From the NCBI RefSeq assembly GCF_015220045.1, contig NZ_JADBGB010000002.1, positions 62,001 to 126,000 of the forward strand: a stretch of DNA of 64,000 bases, in the 5' to 3' direction. The position numbers were made by a program, and so were the translations under genes. Below the pieces are notes generated by a model, which did no database searches, had not been told where the DNA came from, and saw only the letters and a list, made by a program, of their open reading frames with translations. Shown one piece after another: positions 8,745-18,993 of the stretch (its first letter is position 1; every line of letters starts with the position of its first letter). Source of the DNA: Marivivens aquimaris (GTDB lineage: Bacteria; Pseudomonadota; Alphaproteobacteria; Rhodobacterales; Rhodobacteraceae).

Positions 8745-10340
8745 TCAGGCCAGCCAGCACTTGTGCGGTGCGAGACCGTTCATGACTTCCCAAACGCCGG
8801 ACTTTTCCCAGCCCTGAACTTCGTCACGGACGCCTTCGACAAAGTCGTTGAACATCGGCAGGATCAAGCCGCCTTCGTCGCGCAGGATCTCGGCCATTTC
8901 CGAGTACTGTGCCTTGCGGGTGTCGGTGTCCAGTTCGCCCTTCGCCTTGACGAGCAGTGCGTCGAACTCTTCGTTGTTGAAGCGGGTGTCGTTCCAGTCA
9001 GCGGTCGAGAGGTAAGCGGTGGCGTACATCTGGTCCTGAACCGGACGGCCGCTCCAGTAGGATGCGCAGAACGGCTTCACGTTCCAGACTTCCGACCAGT
9101 AACCGTCAGCCGGCTCGCGCACGATTTCGAGCGGGATACCACATGCCTTGGCGCTTTCCTGGAACAGCTGGGCTGCGTCGACGGCACCCGGGAAGGCGAC
9201 TTCCGACACGCGCAGTTCGATCGGCGAGCCGTCATGGCCCGACTTCTCGTAGTACTCGCGTGCTTTTTCCTGATCGTAGGTACGCTGCGGGATGCTGTCG
9301 TCGAACAGCGGGTAGGCCGCGTTGATCGGGAAGTCGTTACCGATGCTGCCGTAACCCTGAAGGATCTTCTCGACCATCTCTTCGCGGTTGATCGCATACT
9401 TCAGCGCCATACGCAGGTCGGCGTTGTCGAACGGTGCGGTGTCGCAGTGCATGATGAACACGTAGTGACCACGGCCCGAGTCGGTCTTGATCGACAGACC
9501 CGGCGCACGGCCGAGCAGACCAGCAACCTTCGGCGCAACCTGGTTGATGATGTGCACCTGACCCGACTGGAGTGCCGCGTTACGGGCGGTCGGATCGTTG
9601 ATGACAGCGATTTCAACGCGGTCGAAGTTGCCGCGGGTCTGGTCCCAGCAGTCTTCGAACTTCTCGAACGCGTAACGCACGCCCGGCTCTGCTTCGACGA
9701 CCTTGTAGGCTGCGGTACCGATACCGGCAGCGGGGTTGTCGCGGCCACCGTTCGGCTGGATTACGAGGTGGTAGTCCGACATCAGGTAGGGAAGGTCGGC
9801 GTTGGCTTCGGACAGTTCGACGATGAAGTCGTTGCCGTCGACCGACATGTTGGCGATGCCCTGCATGATGCCCAGAGCGCCCGACTTCGAGTCTTCGTCC
9901 GAGTGGCGCAGCATGGTTTGCAGAACGTCGTCCGCGGTCATTTCGCTGCCGTCGTGGAATTTGACGCCGGTGCGGATCTTGAAGGTCCAGGTCTTCGCGT
10001 CTTCGCTCGACGAGATGTCTTCGGCCAGACGCATGTCCAGCGAGCCGTCAGCGTTCACGTCGACGAGGGTTTCGCCGAAGGTACGGGTGACGTGGAAGGC
10101 AACCTGCGCCAGCGCCAGTGCCGGATCGAGCGATTCAGTGCTCTCGCCGCCGCCGAGGCCGAGCTTCAGCGTGCCGCCCTTGACGACTTCTTGCGCCATG
10201 GCAGAGCTGAACGGCATGTTCACAGCTGCAAATGCGCCAAAGCCGAGCACACTGGCCCGGCTCAGAAGTTCACGACGCGTCAGGCCCTTCTTCGGGGCGA
10301 AACGCTGATAGGTGCGCGGTTCATGATTATGTTTTGTCAT
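8745..10340 (-). CDS. ABC transporter binding protein, SBP family 5, Tat-exported
   Basis: Periplasmic binding protein of the DppA/OppA family, 531 aa. The N-terminus carries a twin-arginine signal (TRRELLS, then a hydrophobic stretch and SSAMAQ), so it is probably exported folded. The mature protein begins with the family-5 pattern GGTLKLGLGG and shows TWTFKIRTGVKFHDGSEMTADDV, a typical family-5 block. It lies 81 bases downstream of the carnitine dehydrogenase fusion, with only an imperfect GC-rich repeat between them. It is the best candidate for ligand recognition by a carnitine-type importer. A peptide, opine or other amine ligand is not excluded. Confidence 0.88.
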   Translation of the reverse strand: MTKHNHEPRTYQRFAPKKGLTRRELLSRASVLGFGAFAAVNMPFSSAMAQEVVKGGTLKLGLGGGESTESLDPALALAQVAFHVTRTFGETLVDVNADGSLDMRLAEDISSSEDAKTWTFKIRTGVKFHDGSEMTADDVLQTMLRHSDEDSKSGALGIMQGIANMSVDGNDFIVELSEANADLPYLMSDYHLVIQPNGGRDNPAAGIGTAAYKVVEAEPGVRYAFEKFEDCWDQTRGNFDRVEIAVINDPTARNAALQSGQVHIINQVAPKVAGLLGRAPGLSIKTDSGRGHYVFIMHCDTAPFDNADLRMALKYAINREEMVEKILQGYGSIGNDFPINAAYPLFDDSIPQRTYDQEKAREYYEKSGHDGSPIELRVSEVAFPGAVDAAQLFQESAKACGIPLEIVREPADGYWSEVWNVKPFCASYWSGRPVQDQMYATAYLSTADWNDTRFNNEEFDALLVKAKGELDTDTRKAQYSEMAEILRDEGGLILPMFNDFVEGVRDEVQGWEKSGVWEVMNGLAPHKCWLA

Positions 10341-10421
10341 TTCAGATCCCTGTTTTTATTTCGTTATTCGGCCACCCGTTAATCGGGCTTTGGGACCGCC
10401 CCCGGATGGGAGGGGACGGCC

Positions 10422-11876
10422 TTAGGTGACAGCGCCCTCCGGTGAAGATGCTGCCGCCTGGCGCTGACCTACATGCCTGCCGTGGCCATCGGCGTCTTTG
10501 CCGGCATGTTCTTCAGCGTATGCAGCAACCGCCTTTGCCACTGCCTCTTCGGGCAGGCAGGTCCGGCGGGTATTCAGATCGGTGTGCAGCAGAAGCGTCT
10601 CGACGGTCGCAGCGAGAGACTCGCCGTTCCACAGACGATGGAAGAGGTGCAGTTTCTTGCCCTCGCCGCCCATCACTTGGGTGGTGACAGTCAGTTTGTC
10701 ACCTGCGTGTACTTCGTCGAGATATCGGATGTGGGTTTCCACAGTGAAATAGCTTTTGCCCGATGCGATGTAACTCTCATCTGCACCAACTATCGCCATA
10801 AAGCGATCCGTGGCAAGCGATGACGCCTCAAGGTAGTGGGTTTCGTTCATGTGGCCGTTGTAATCGGTCCAGCTTGCGGGAACCTGACGGCGCGCGGTCA
10901 CGGGCAGGCCGTCTTTGGTCTCGTTTGTCAGCAGATTGGCATCGTGCGCCTTGACCACGCCGCCAGCGCCCGAGCCGCTGCGCTTGAGCGCGCGGATCAT
11001 GCCGACCACGTTGTCGTCGCGCAGGCGTTCCAGCTCGCGGATCGACATATGGCCCGATTGTTCATCCGATTGACCCGCGATGAGGTCCACCAGTTCGTCG
11101 GTGAACTCCGGCACGTCCATCAGCTTGGTCCACGGCCACGACAGGCAGGGGCCGAACTGGGCCATGAAGTGCTTCATACCAGCCTCGCCGCCCGCGATGC
11201 GGTAGGTCTCGAACAGACCCATCTGCGCCCAACGGATGCCGAATGCCATGCGGATTGCTTCGTCGATTTCCTCGGTCGTCGCGACGCCGTCTTTGACGAG
11301 CCAGAGGCTCTCGCGCCAGACGGCTTCGAGCAGGCGGTCAGCGATATGCGCGTCGATTTCCTTGCGAACGGTGAGCGGGAACATCCCGATGCCGCGTAGG
11401 ATTTCCGCCGCTTTTCCAGTGCGTTCCGCCTCGCCAACCAGTTCGATCAGCGGCAGTAGGTAGACGGGGTTGAACGGGTGGGCGACGATGGCGCGTGCGC
11501 CTTCCGCGTTCAGTTCGGACGGTTTGAAGCCCGACGTGGACGAGCCGATGACCGCCGTATCAGGCGCCATATCGGACAGAGCGCCCAGTACCTTGTGCTT
11601 GAGGTCGAGCCGTTCGGGCACGCTTTCCTGCACCCAGTCGACGTTCGCCACCGCCTCGCCCATGTCGGAGAAGAATTTCAGTTCCCCTTCGTCCGGCATC
11701 GCGTTGTCATAAAGCGCAGGTAGGGCGCGGCGGGCGTTCGCAAGAACCTCGCCGATTTTGCGCTCAGCTTCGGGATCGGGGTCGAAGACGTTGACGTTCC
11801 AGCCGTTCAGCAGGAAACGCGCGGCCCAACCGCCGCCGATGACGCCGCCACCGATGATTGCTGCTGTACGGGTCAT
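10422..11876 (-). CDS. lcdH: L-carnitine 3-dehydrogenase fused to a hot-dog thioesterase
   Basis: Probable bifunctional cytosolic enzyme, 484 aa. Residues 1 to about 320 are a 3-hydroxyacyl-CoA dehydrogenase-type domain: NAD-binding IIGGGVIGGGWAARF at the N-terminus, then SSTSGFKPSEL and HPFNPVYLLPLIELVG. Residues about 325-460 form a 4-hydroxybenzoyl-CoA-thioesterase-like domain (SWTDYNGHMNETHYLEA). The first domain would oxidise L-carnitine to 3-dehydrocarnitine; the second would hydrolyse the betainyl-CoA made by the adjacent BKACE enzyme. Such fusions are known in rhizobia. The ATG at 11876 gives an ATGA overlap with the BKACE gene; earlier in-frame starts lie inside that gene. Confidence 0.88.
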   Translation of the reverse strand: MTRTAAIIGGGVIGGGWAARFLLNGWNVNVFDPDPEAERKIGEVLANARRALPALYDNAMPDEGELKFFSDMGEAVANVDWVQESVPERLDLKHKVLGALSDMAPDTAVIGSSTSGFKPSELNAEGARAIVAHPFNPVYLLPLIELVGEAERTGKAAEILRGIGMFPLTVRKEIDAHIADRLLEAVWRESLWLVKDGVATTEEIDEAIRMAFGIRWAQMGLFETYRIAGGEAGMKHFMAQFGPCLSWPWTKLMDVPEFTDELVDLIAGQSDEQSGHMSIRELERLRDDNVVGMIRALKRSGSGAGGVVKAHDANLLTNETKDGLPVTARRQVPASWTDYNGHMNETHYLEASSLATDRFMAIVGADESYIASGKSYFTVETHIRYLDEVHAGDKLTVTTQVMGGEGKKLHLFHRLWNGESLAATVETLLLHTDLNTRRTCLPEEAVAKAVAAYAEEHAGKDADGHGRHVGQRQAAASSPEGAVT

Positions 11877-12793
11877 GCTTTCACCTGCGGAGCACGCTTG
11901 GTCAGGCCAAGCTTTTCGCGGACTTCGGCGGGCCCGATCACGCGGGCACCGAGGTTCTCCGTGATGGTCACGGCGCGCTCCACCAGTTGCGCGTTGGTCG
12001 CCAGTTGGCCCTTGCCGAGCCACAGGTTGTCTTCAAGGCCCACACGAACGTTGCCGCCTGCCAGAACCGACGCGGCCACATACGGCATCTGGTCACGGCC
12101 AAGGCTGAACGCCGACCAGTTCCAGTCTGCGGGCACGTTGTTCACCATCGCCATAAAGGTGTTCAGATCGTTCGGCGCGCCCCACGGAACGCCCATGCAA
12201 AGTTGCACCAGCGCCTGCGGCTCCAGCGTGCCTTCTTCGACCAGTTGCTTGGCGAACCAGAGGTGGCCGGTGTCGAAGGCTTCGATCTCGGGCTTCACGC
12301 CCAGTTTCGTCATCATCCCGCCCATAGCGCGCAGCATACCGGGGGTGTTGGTCATCACGTAATCGGCTTCGGCAAAGTTCATCGTGCCGCAGTCGAGTGT
12401 GCAAATCTCGGGCAGGCATTCGGCGACGTGCGCCATACGCTCGGTTGCGCCGACCATGTCGGTGGCGGCCTCGTTGAGCGGGAACGGCGCTTCGGTCGAA
12501 CCGAACACGATATCGCCGCCCATGCCTGCGGTCAGGTTCAGCACCACATCGACCTCTGCGTCGCGGATACGGTCGGTGACTTCACGGTAGAGAGCGAGGT
12601 CACGCGACGGCTTTCCGGTCTCGGGATCGCGGACGTGGCAATGAACGATTGCAGCACCTGCCTTCGCCGCGTCGATCGCGCTTTCCGCGATCTGTGCCGG
12701 GCTACGCGGAACGTGCGGCGAGCGATCCTGTGTCGCTCCAGAGCCGGTCACCGCGCAGGTGATGAATACTTCTTTGTTCATGGCCAATGGCAT
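11873..12793 (-). CDS. BKACE-family (DUF849) dehydrocarnitine cleavage enzyme
   Basis: Beta-keto acid cleavage enzyme, 306 aa, a zinc-dependent TIM barrel. The N-terminal ITCAVTG block, the metal-binding HCHVRDP, and a later LNLTAGMGGD and VRVGLEDN are typical. The family condenses a beta-keto acid with acetyl-CoA. Next to a carnitine dehydrogenase, the expected reaction is 3-dehydrocarnitine + acetyl-CoA giving betainyl-CoA + acetoacetate. The ATG at 12793 is chosen because AGGAG lies 6 bases upstream; a TTG just before it is a worse fit. First gene of the carnitine-ABC operon, with a large inverted repeat in its leader. Confidence 0.88.
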   Translation of the reverse strand: MPLAMNKEVFITCAVTGSGATQDRSPHVPRSPAQIAESAIDAAKAGAAIVHCHVRDPETGKPSRDLALYREVTDRIRDAEVDVVLNLTAGMGGDIVFGSTEAPFPLNEAATDMVGATERMAHVAECLPEICTLDCGTMNFAEADYVMTNTPGMLRAMGGMMTKLGVKPEIEAFDTGHLWFAKQLVEEGTLEPQALVQLCMGVPWGAPNDLNTFMAMVNNVPADWNWSAFSLGRDQMPYVAASVLAGGNVRVGLEDNLWLGKGQLATNAQLVERAVTITENLGARVIGPAEVREKLGLTKRAPQVKA

Positions 12794-12824
12794 CAAAAAC
12801 TCCTGTGCCGTCTTGCGTCGTGCC

Positions 12825-12875
12825 TCATGGCGGTGCCGTCAACGCACAAGAGAATGTGCATCACGACCGCCATGA
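12825..12875. promoter_or_regulatory. 51-base hyphenated inverted repeat in the carnitine operon leader
   Basis: Outer arms are perfect 10-mers: TCATGGCGGT at 12825-12834 and its complement at 12866-12875. Inside them sit CGT/ACG and GCACA/TGTGC (12844-12848 and 12855-12859) around AGAGAA, so almost the whole element folds on itself. It lies between the BKACE start (12793) and the regulator start (12953). Either an operator for the divergent CdhR-like protein or an RNA structure in the operon's 5' leader. Confidence 0.6.
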
Positions 12876-12952
12876 CAGGGGATGCTAGGGGCAGACAAAC
12901 GGAGTGTAATGTCATATCCTGCCATTAAGTTGTCAAATACGGCCTATTTTCG

Positions 12953-13900
12953 ATGCCCAACGTCCGGTTTCTGCTTTTCGACGGATTCTCCAACATGGTG
13001 CTTTCGTGCCTGCTGGAGCCCCTTCGTGCCGTGCGCGATCAGGGCCACGATGACCTGAGCTGGGAGATAGCAACACCCCACGGACAGCCCGCGAAAAGCT
13101 CTAGCGGATTGAGCATCGCGCCGGATTCTGGCGGGGATACGGGGCGCTTCGATCTGCTGGTCGTCATCAGCGGCTACAGCTACCGCGAGCATTCGAAGCC
13201 CGAGAATCTGGCGCTTATCAGCCGCCTCGCGCGCAAGTCCGATCTGGTCATCGGCGCGGACACGGCGAGCTGGATTCTCGCCTCTGCCGACCTTCTGAAC
13301 GAGGAGGCCGGCACGATCCACTGGGCCGTCATCGCCGACTTCACCGAGGAATTTCCGCAGGTGAACGTCAGCTACGACCGCTTCGTGCGCAGCGGCAAAT
13401 TCTGGACCTGCGGCGGGGCCTCTACCGCGCTCGAGATGATGCTCGCCTACATCGCCGAAACCTTCGGCCCCGCAAGCGCGTTCCTCGCCTCGACCATGTT
13501 CCTGCACGACGCCGAACGTCAGCAGATGGCAGGACGCGGGCCGAACCGCTTGCAGGGCAGGGGGTCGTCGCGTCTGCGGCAGGTGATGAACCTGATGGTG
13601 GAAACGATCGAAACCCCGCTGAAGCTCGAAGACATCGCCGATCGCGCGGGCCTCACCGTGCGGACGCTGAACCGCATGTTCCAGTCCGAACTGTCGCTGT
13701 CCCCCGGTCAGTACTACCAGATGGTGCGGCTGTCACATGCGCGGGAACTGGCGTCGAATTCGGAATACGACCTGCGAGAAATCGCCTTGCGTTGCGGGTA
13801 TGCGGATGCCTCGGCACTCAGCAAAGCGTTCCGCAAAGCATTCGGCCATCCCGTCCGCAAATCCCACGGCAACAGGCCGACTAGCCGCCAAACCCACTGA
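12953..13900 (+). CDS. AraC-family regulator with DJ-1/PfpI-like sensor domain (CdhR-like)
   Basis: Transcription regulator, 315 aa. Residues about 1-170 form a GATase1/DJ-1-type domain (VRFLLFDGFSNMVLSC, then FWTCGGASTALEMMLAYI). Residues about 205-300 carry two helix-turn-helix motifs of AraC type (LEDIADRAGLTVRTLNRMF and LREIALRCGYADASALSKAF). CdhR of Pseudomonas, the carnitine dehydrogenase regulator, has this architecture. Divergence from the carnitine operon supports the same role, probably as activator with carnitine as ligand. No ribosome site is evident in front of the ATG, so translation may be leaderless. Its 3' end overlaps the convergent esterase gene by 20 bases. Confidence 0.82.
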   Translation: MPNVRFLLFDGFSNMVLSCLLEPLRAVRDQGHDDLSWEIATPHGQPAKSSSGLSIAPDSGGDTGRFDLLVVISGYSYREHSKPENLALISRLARKSDLVIGADTASWILASADLLNEEAGTIHWAVIADFTEEFPQVNVSYDRFVRSGKFWTCGGASTALEMMLAYIAETFGPASAFLASTMFLHDAERQQMAGRGPNRLQGRGSSRLRQVMNLMVETIETPLKLEDIADRAGLTVRTLNRMFQSELSLSPGQYYQMVRLSHARELASNSEYDLREIALRCGYADASALSKAFRKAFGHPVRKSHGNRPTSRQTH

Positions 13901-14732
13901 TAGCATTGATGATCTGGGTGAAGCACGCGCGGGTGTGATCGTTCACGTTCCGCGCCCGCAGCCAGCCGTGCACAAGGCCCGTCTGCACCGTCACCTGCGC
14001 CCCCGTCCGTGCGGCGAAGGCTTCGGCATCCGAACACAGCGGATCGCATTCGCAGGGAAACAGATGCGTTGGCGGCAGATCATCAAGCCGCCCTTTTGCG
14101 GGCACCAGACGCGGGTCTTCGGGGTCGCCGCCACGGACGCTGCCGTAGAACTCCAGATCGGCGGCGGTCAGCATCGGCGCATGAGCGTGGGTGTCGAAAC
14201 TGCCGCCGCTCCGCTGAATGCCGAGCATCGGATAGATCAGCACCTGACCGAGCATCGGCAGATCGGGCCGCGTTCCCGCCAGCGTCGCACAGAGCGTCCC
14301 GCCTGCACTATCGCCGACCAGCACCACCGGGCCGAGCGCCTCGGCCACTGCCGTGATGTCCTCATAGGCTGCCGGATGCAGATGTTCGGGCGAGAGGCGA
14401 TAGTCGATGGCCACCAGCCGCATTCCCGTGCGATCCGCGATCTCGGCGCAGGTGTCGTCATGGCTATCAAGTCCGCCAAGCACGAACCCGCCGCCATGCG
14501 CAAACAAGATCGTCTTGTCGCCGGTCCCATAGATGCGCACGGGAACACCCGCGATTACTGTGTCCTCGACCGCCAATCCCTCGCGCCGGCCCGCGTGGAA
14601 ATGCGCGCACATGCGGTTGTAGACCGCGCGCTGCCCCTCCACATCATCGACGGGCACATCGGGCGGGTAAAAGCTGTCCGTCTCCGCGATGAAAGCGAGG
14701 ATTTCGGGGGAGAGGTAACTGGCGCAATCCAA
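13881..14732 (-). CDS. Alpha/beta hydrolase of the HSL (fold-3) esterase type
   Basis: Probable cytosolic carboxylesterase, 283 aa. It has the oxyanion HGGGF block, the nucleophile elbow GDSAGG, and a late GLVHGW supplying the catalytic histidine. The preferred start is TTG at 14732 (MDCASYLSPEI): GAAGG lies 7 bases upstream and the family usually begins here. A TTG at 14786 is an alternative. The start is unusual because the ribosome site lies inside a 14-base-pair RNA hairpin (14733-14779). It follows the mannosidase operon on the same strand, so it could remove acyl groups from a glycoside. It also neighbours the carnitine regulator, so acylcarnitine hydrolysis is possible too. Confidence 0.75.
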   Translation of the reverse strand: MDCASYLSPEILAFIAETDSFYPPDVPVDDVEGQRAVYNRMCAHFHAGRREGLAVEDTVIAGVPVRIYGTGDKTILFAHGGGFVLGGLDSHDDTCAEIADRTGMRLVAIDYRLSPEHLHPAAYEDITAVAEALGPVVLVGDSAGGTLCATLAGTRPDLPMLGQVLIYPMLGIQRSGGSFDTHAHAPMLTAADLEFYGSVRGGDPEDPRLVPAKGRLDDLPPTHLFPCECDPLCSDAEAFAARTGAQVTVQTGLVHGWLRARNVNDHTRACFTQIINAISGFGG

Positions 14733-14779
14733 AGCGGCACCTTCGTTTTTCGGCCTGAAGCCACCACGAAAGCGCCGCT
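14733..14779 (-). other. RNA hairpin covering the esterase ribosome site
   Basis: On the minus-strand transcript, 14-base arms (14779-14766 and 14746-14733) pair fully if two G-U pairs are allowed, around a 19-base loop. The same two positions are A-C mismatches on the plus strand, which favours a function in the minus-strand RNA. The 3' arm contains the GAAGG ribosome site and ends next to the TTG start. It may end the upstream operon or hold back translation of the esterase. Confidence 0.55.
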
Positions 14780-14792
14780 GAGGCAAGAGCGG

Positions 14793-15828
<1,036 letters not shown>

Positions 15829-15836
<8 letters not shown>

Positions 15837-18800
15837 TGTCGACCTCCACAATGATGGTCTTGATCTCGAACGGGCGGAAGTCGAGCGTGACGGCGTTGTC
15901 TGTGATCTCCAGCGGGTCCGAACGTTCTTCTTCCATCAGGTTGGCGGTCCGCACCGACTTGATCGGCAGGCCGAATTTTACCTGTGCGCTGGCGCGGCGG
16001 TTGGCGTGCTCGAAGAGGCGCAGCACGAGGTCAGAGCCGTCTTCGGCCTGTTTCACAGCCTCGACTGTCACGTTGACAGCTGTCACCTCGGCGAGGCTGA
16101 AGGCATCCTCCGCCGTGTCCGTCAGATCGCCCATCAGCTTGATCGGGTTGTTGAACCGCTCCGCCGCGTGGTGGACGGTTTCCAGATCGGAGAGACCGTC
16201 GTGGATCATCAGGGCGTAGCGCACCGAATGCAGCCCTTCGTCCGCGTCGGGCGCGGGGAAAGCGGGGCTGCGCACGAGCGTCAGGCGAACCGTCTGTTCG
16301 TGGGCGTCGTAGGCGTATTTGCAGTCGTTGAGCAGCGCCGCACCGAAATCGGGTTCGGACATGTCCACCCAGCGGTGCATCGACGCCTCAAAACGCGCTT
16401 TGTCCCAGCTTGTGTTGCGGTGGGTGGCGCGGGTGACGTGGCCGAACTGGATTTCCGAGCGGACTTCGGAGACGTTCAGATCGAACGGGAACTGCGCCTT
16501 CAGCACGGTGTGTTTGTCGTGCCAGTCCATATGGGTGTCGAACTCCACCATCGCGGCGTCGTCCTGCAATGAAATCACCTGAGTGACAGTCGATGCGCCG
16601 TAGTGGCGGACGACCTTGATCGCGGCGCGGTGGGGGCCTTCTTCGATGACCTCGACGCTGGTGGTGTCGAGGGGCCAGAACTGCTCCTCGAAATACCAGT
16701 CGATGTCCCACGCGTCCCACTCCATCGGCTTGTCCTCGTAAGCGACGAGCGCGTTGGCGACCTCGCCTGCCTTGATGAGCTCGCGGGAGCGAACCTTGTC
16801 GTAGGCCGAGGTGATCTGGCCCTGATCGTCGAACTTGATGGCAACGCGGTCGTTCTCAAGGTGCGTTTTGGAGACTGACAGGCCGGAGGTTTTCGCGGGC
16901 GCATCGGCCTTCGCGATCCCGGTCCATCCTTGAGAGCCTAGGCCGTGGACGGGGGCAACAAGTTCGCTCGTGCCGTCGGCGCGGTGGATGGTCTGGACAG
17001 GCTCTGTGGTGCCGCCGGTGCTGATACCAGCGGTGCCTTCGGGCAGGCTGACCAGATCGCCGTTGCGGGTCTGACCCGTGAGGTTATAGACCCGCGCGCC
17101 GCTGGTGCGCAGCGTGTTTTCCGCTTGTGCCAGAGGGCCTTGGGTACTGTCGAGCTCACTGAACAAAGCGGCATATTCGGCGTCGGTGTCCTCGTACACT
17201 TCGGGGATCGAGGTGCCGGGAAGGATGTCGTGGAACTGGTTGATCAGCACCACCTTCCACAGACGGTCGAGGTCCTCGCTCGGGTAGCTCGCACCCTTCG
17301 TCGCCGCCGCCAGCGAGGCGAAATATTCCAGCTCGCGCATGGCGCGTTCGGCGTTGCGGTTGTTGCGCTTCGTGCGGGCGATCGTGGTGAGCGTGCCGCG
17401 GTGGTATTGCAGGTACAGCTCGCCATTCCAGCGGGGGAACTTCGGCGCGTTCTCGGTCATCGCGCCGCCCATACGGTCCAGAAAATCGCGCAGACCTTCG
17501 AGCTTCACATGCGGCGCACCGGGGATGCCTTTTTCCATGCGGGTGCCGCGCTCGACCATCTCGCGGGTAGGACCGCCGCCACCGTCGCCCCAGCCGTAGC
17601 AGATGGCGAGTTCGGGGTGGATGGCCTTTGGTTCATAGCGTTTCCAGCCGCCCATGACCTGACTGGCCGAGAGGTCGGAGTTATAGGTGGTAAAGATTTC
17701 CTCGCTCTCGAAATCCTGAGCGACGAGCAGGTGCGCCTTGGTGTCCGTCCCGTCGATGCCACGCCAGAAGAACGTGTCGAACGGGTGTTTGTCGGTGTCG
17801 TTCCACGACAGCTTGGACGTGATGAAATAATCGAGGCCGGATTTCTGGATGATCTGCGGCATGTTCGCGGAATAGCCGAAGGTATCAGGCAGCCAGACGC
17901 AAGTCGGCGTGACCCCGAATTCGGTCTGGTGGAAATGGCGGCCGACCATGATCTGACGGATCATGCTCTCGCCCGAAACGATGTTCGCGTCAGGCTCCAC
18001 CCACATCGCGCCGTCGATTTCCAGCTGCCCGCGTTTGACGGCTTCCTTGATGCCTTTCCACAGCACCGGATAGTCGCGCTTGATGAAATCGTAGAGCACC
18101 GCTTGGTTGTACATGAATTTGTACTGCGGATATTCCTTCATCATATTCAACGCGGTAGCGAAACTCCGCCCGCCTTTTTCGCGGGTATGTTTCACCCGCC
18201 AGAGCCACGCGATATCGACGTGGGTATGACCGAAGGCGACGACCGACGGCTTGGCGCTGGTGTCCTCCATGTCATAGATTTCCTGCGCGATGGCCTTTGC
18301 CTCCGCGATGGAGCCTTGCAGCCCCTCAGTCAGCCCGTTGCCGCGCCGATCCAGCGCCCTGAGCGCGCGGTCAACGATGTTGAAAATGGCATGGCGGCGG
18401 TTGTCGGTCTGATGCAGGCGCGAGGCGACATCGAAGGGCGTGCGCAGGTCGTAGAACAGCTTTTCGACCTCTTCGTTGCGCACCAGATAATCGACGCGGA
18501 AGCCCGCCAGCGGACGGTCAAAGAAGGTAAACGCATCGACGTGCAGCACGACCTTGGTCCCCGGTACGGCGTCGCGCATGATGACGAGTTCGTTGTGGTT
18601 GCCGTCGATCGCCTGCGTGATCTCGCCATCAAGGTAGGCGAGGCACTGCGGATCGGTCGAGCCGGGCCGTTCCTGCCATTGCGAGGTGAAGCGCAGCAGA
18701 AACACTTTGCCCGCAGCATCCTCGGGCACGGTAATCTCTGCCGCGAACCATGTGTTGCCCTGCTTTTTCGACCAGACGGTGCGCTGATCGAAGGAGGGCC

Positions 18801-18993
18801 AGTTGCGCCAGTCGGCGGTCAGGGCAAACGACGTTTCCAGATCGGCTTCATGAAAATGCCACGCGATCTCGCCACTCACGGGCTGGAGGATCTTGTCCTT
18901 CAGATCGTCCAGAAGGCGCTGAAGCTTGCCCTCCTGTTTGACGTCATCCGTGGTCAGGGCAAGCTTTTGTTTGAGGGGGGTGCTGTATGTCAT
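15829..18993 (-). CDS. Alpha-mannosidase, glycoside hydrolase family 38
   Basis: Large retaining alpha-mannosidase, 1054 aa. The catalytic region shows GHTHVDIAWLWR (zinc ligands) near residue 255 and the nucleophile D370 in VWLPDTFGYSANMPQI, followed by the C-terminal beta domains. There is no signal peptide or membrane helix, so it should act in the cytosol on an imported mannoside. It is embedded in an ABC operon: its ATG at 18993 overlaps the upstream permease stop (ATGA) and its end overlaps the ATPase gene. The longer upstream frame would run 79 residues into the permease and is rejected. The natural substrate is unknown; mannosyl oligosaccharides or mannosylated solutes are options. 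Confidence 0.92.

Noticed and set aside
10341-10421. A strong terminator separating lcdH from the ABC transporter genes
   Set aside because: The GC-rich repeat there is imperfect and lacks a T-run on the minus strand, so I keep the genes in one operon.
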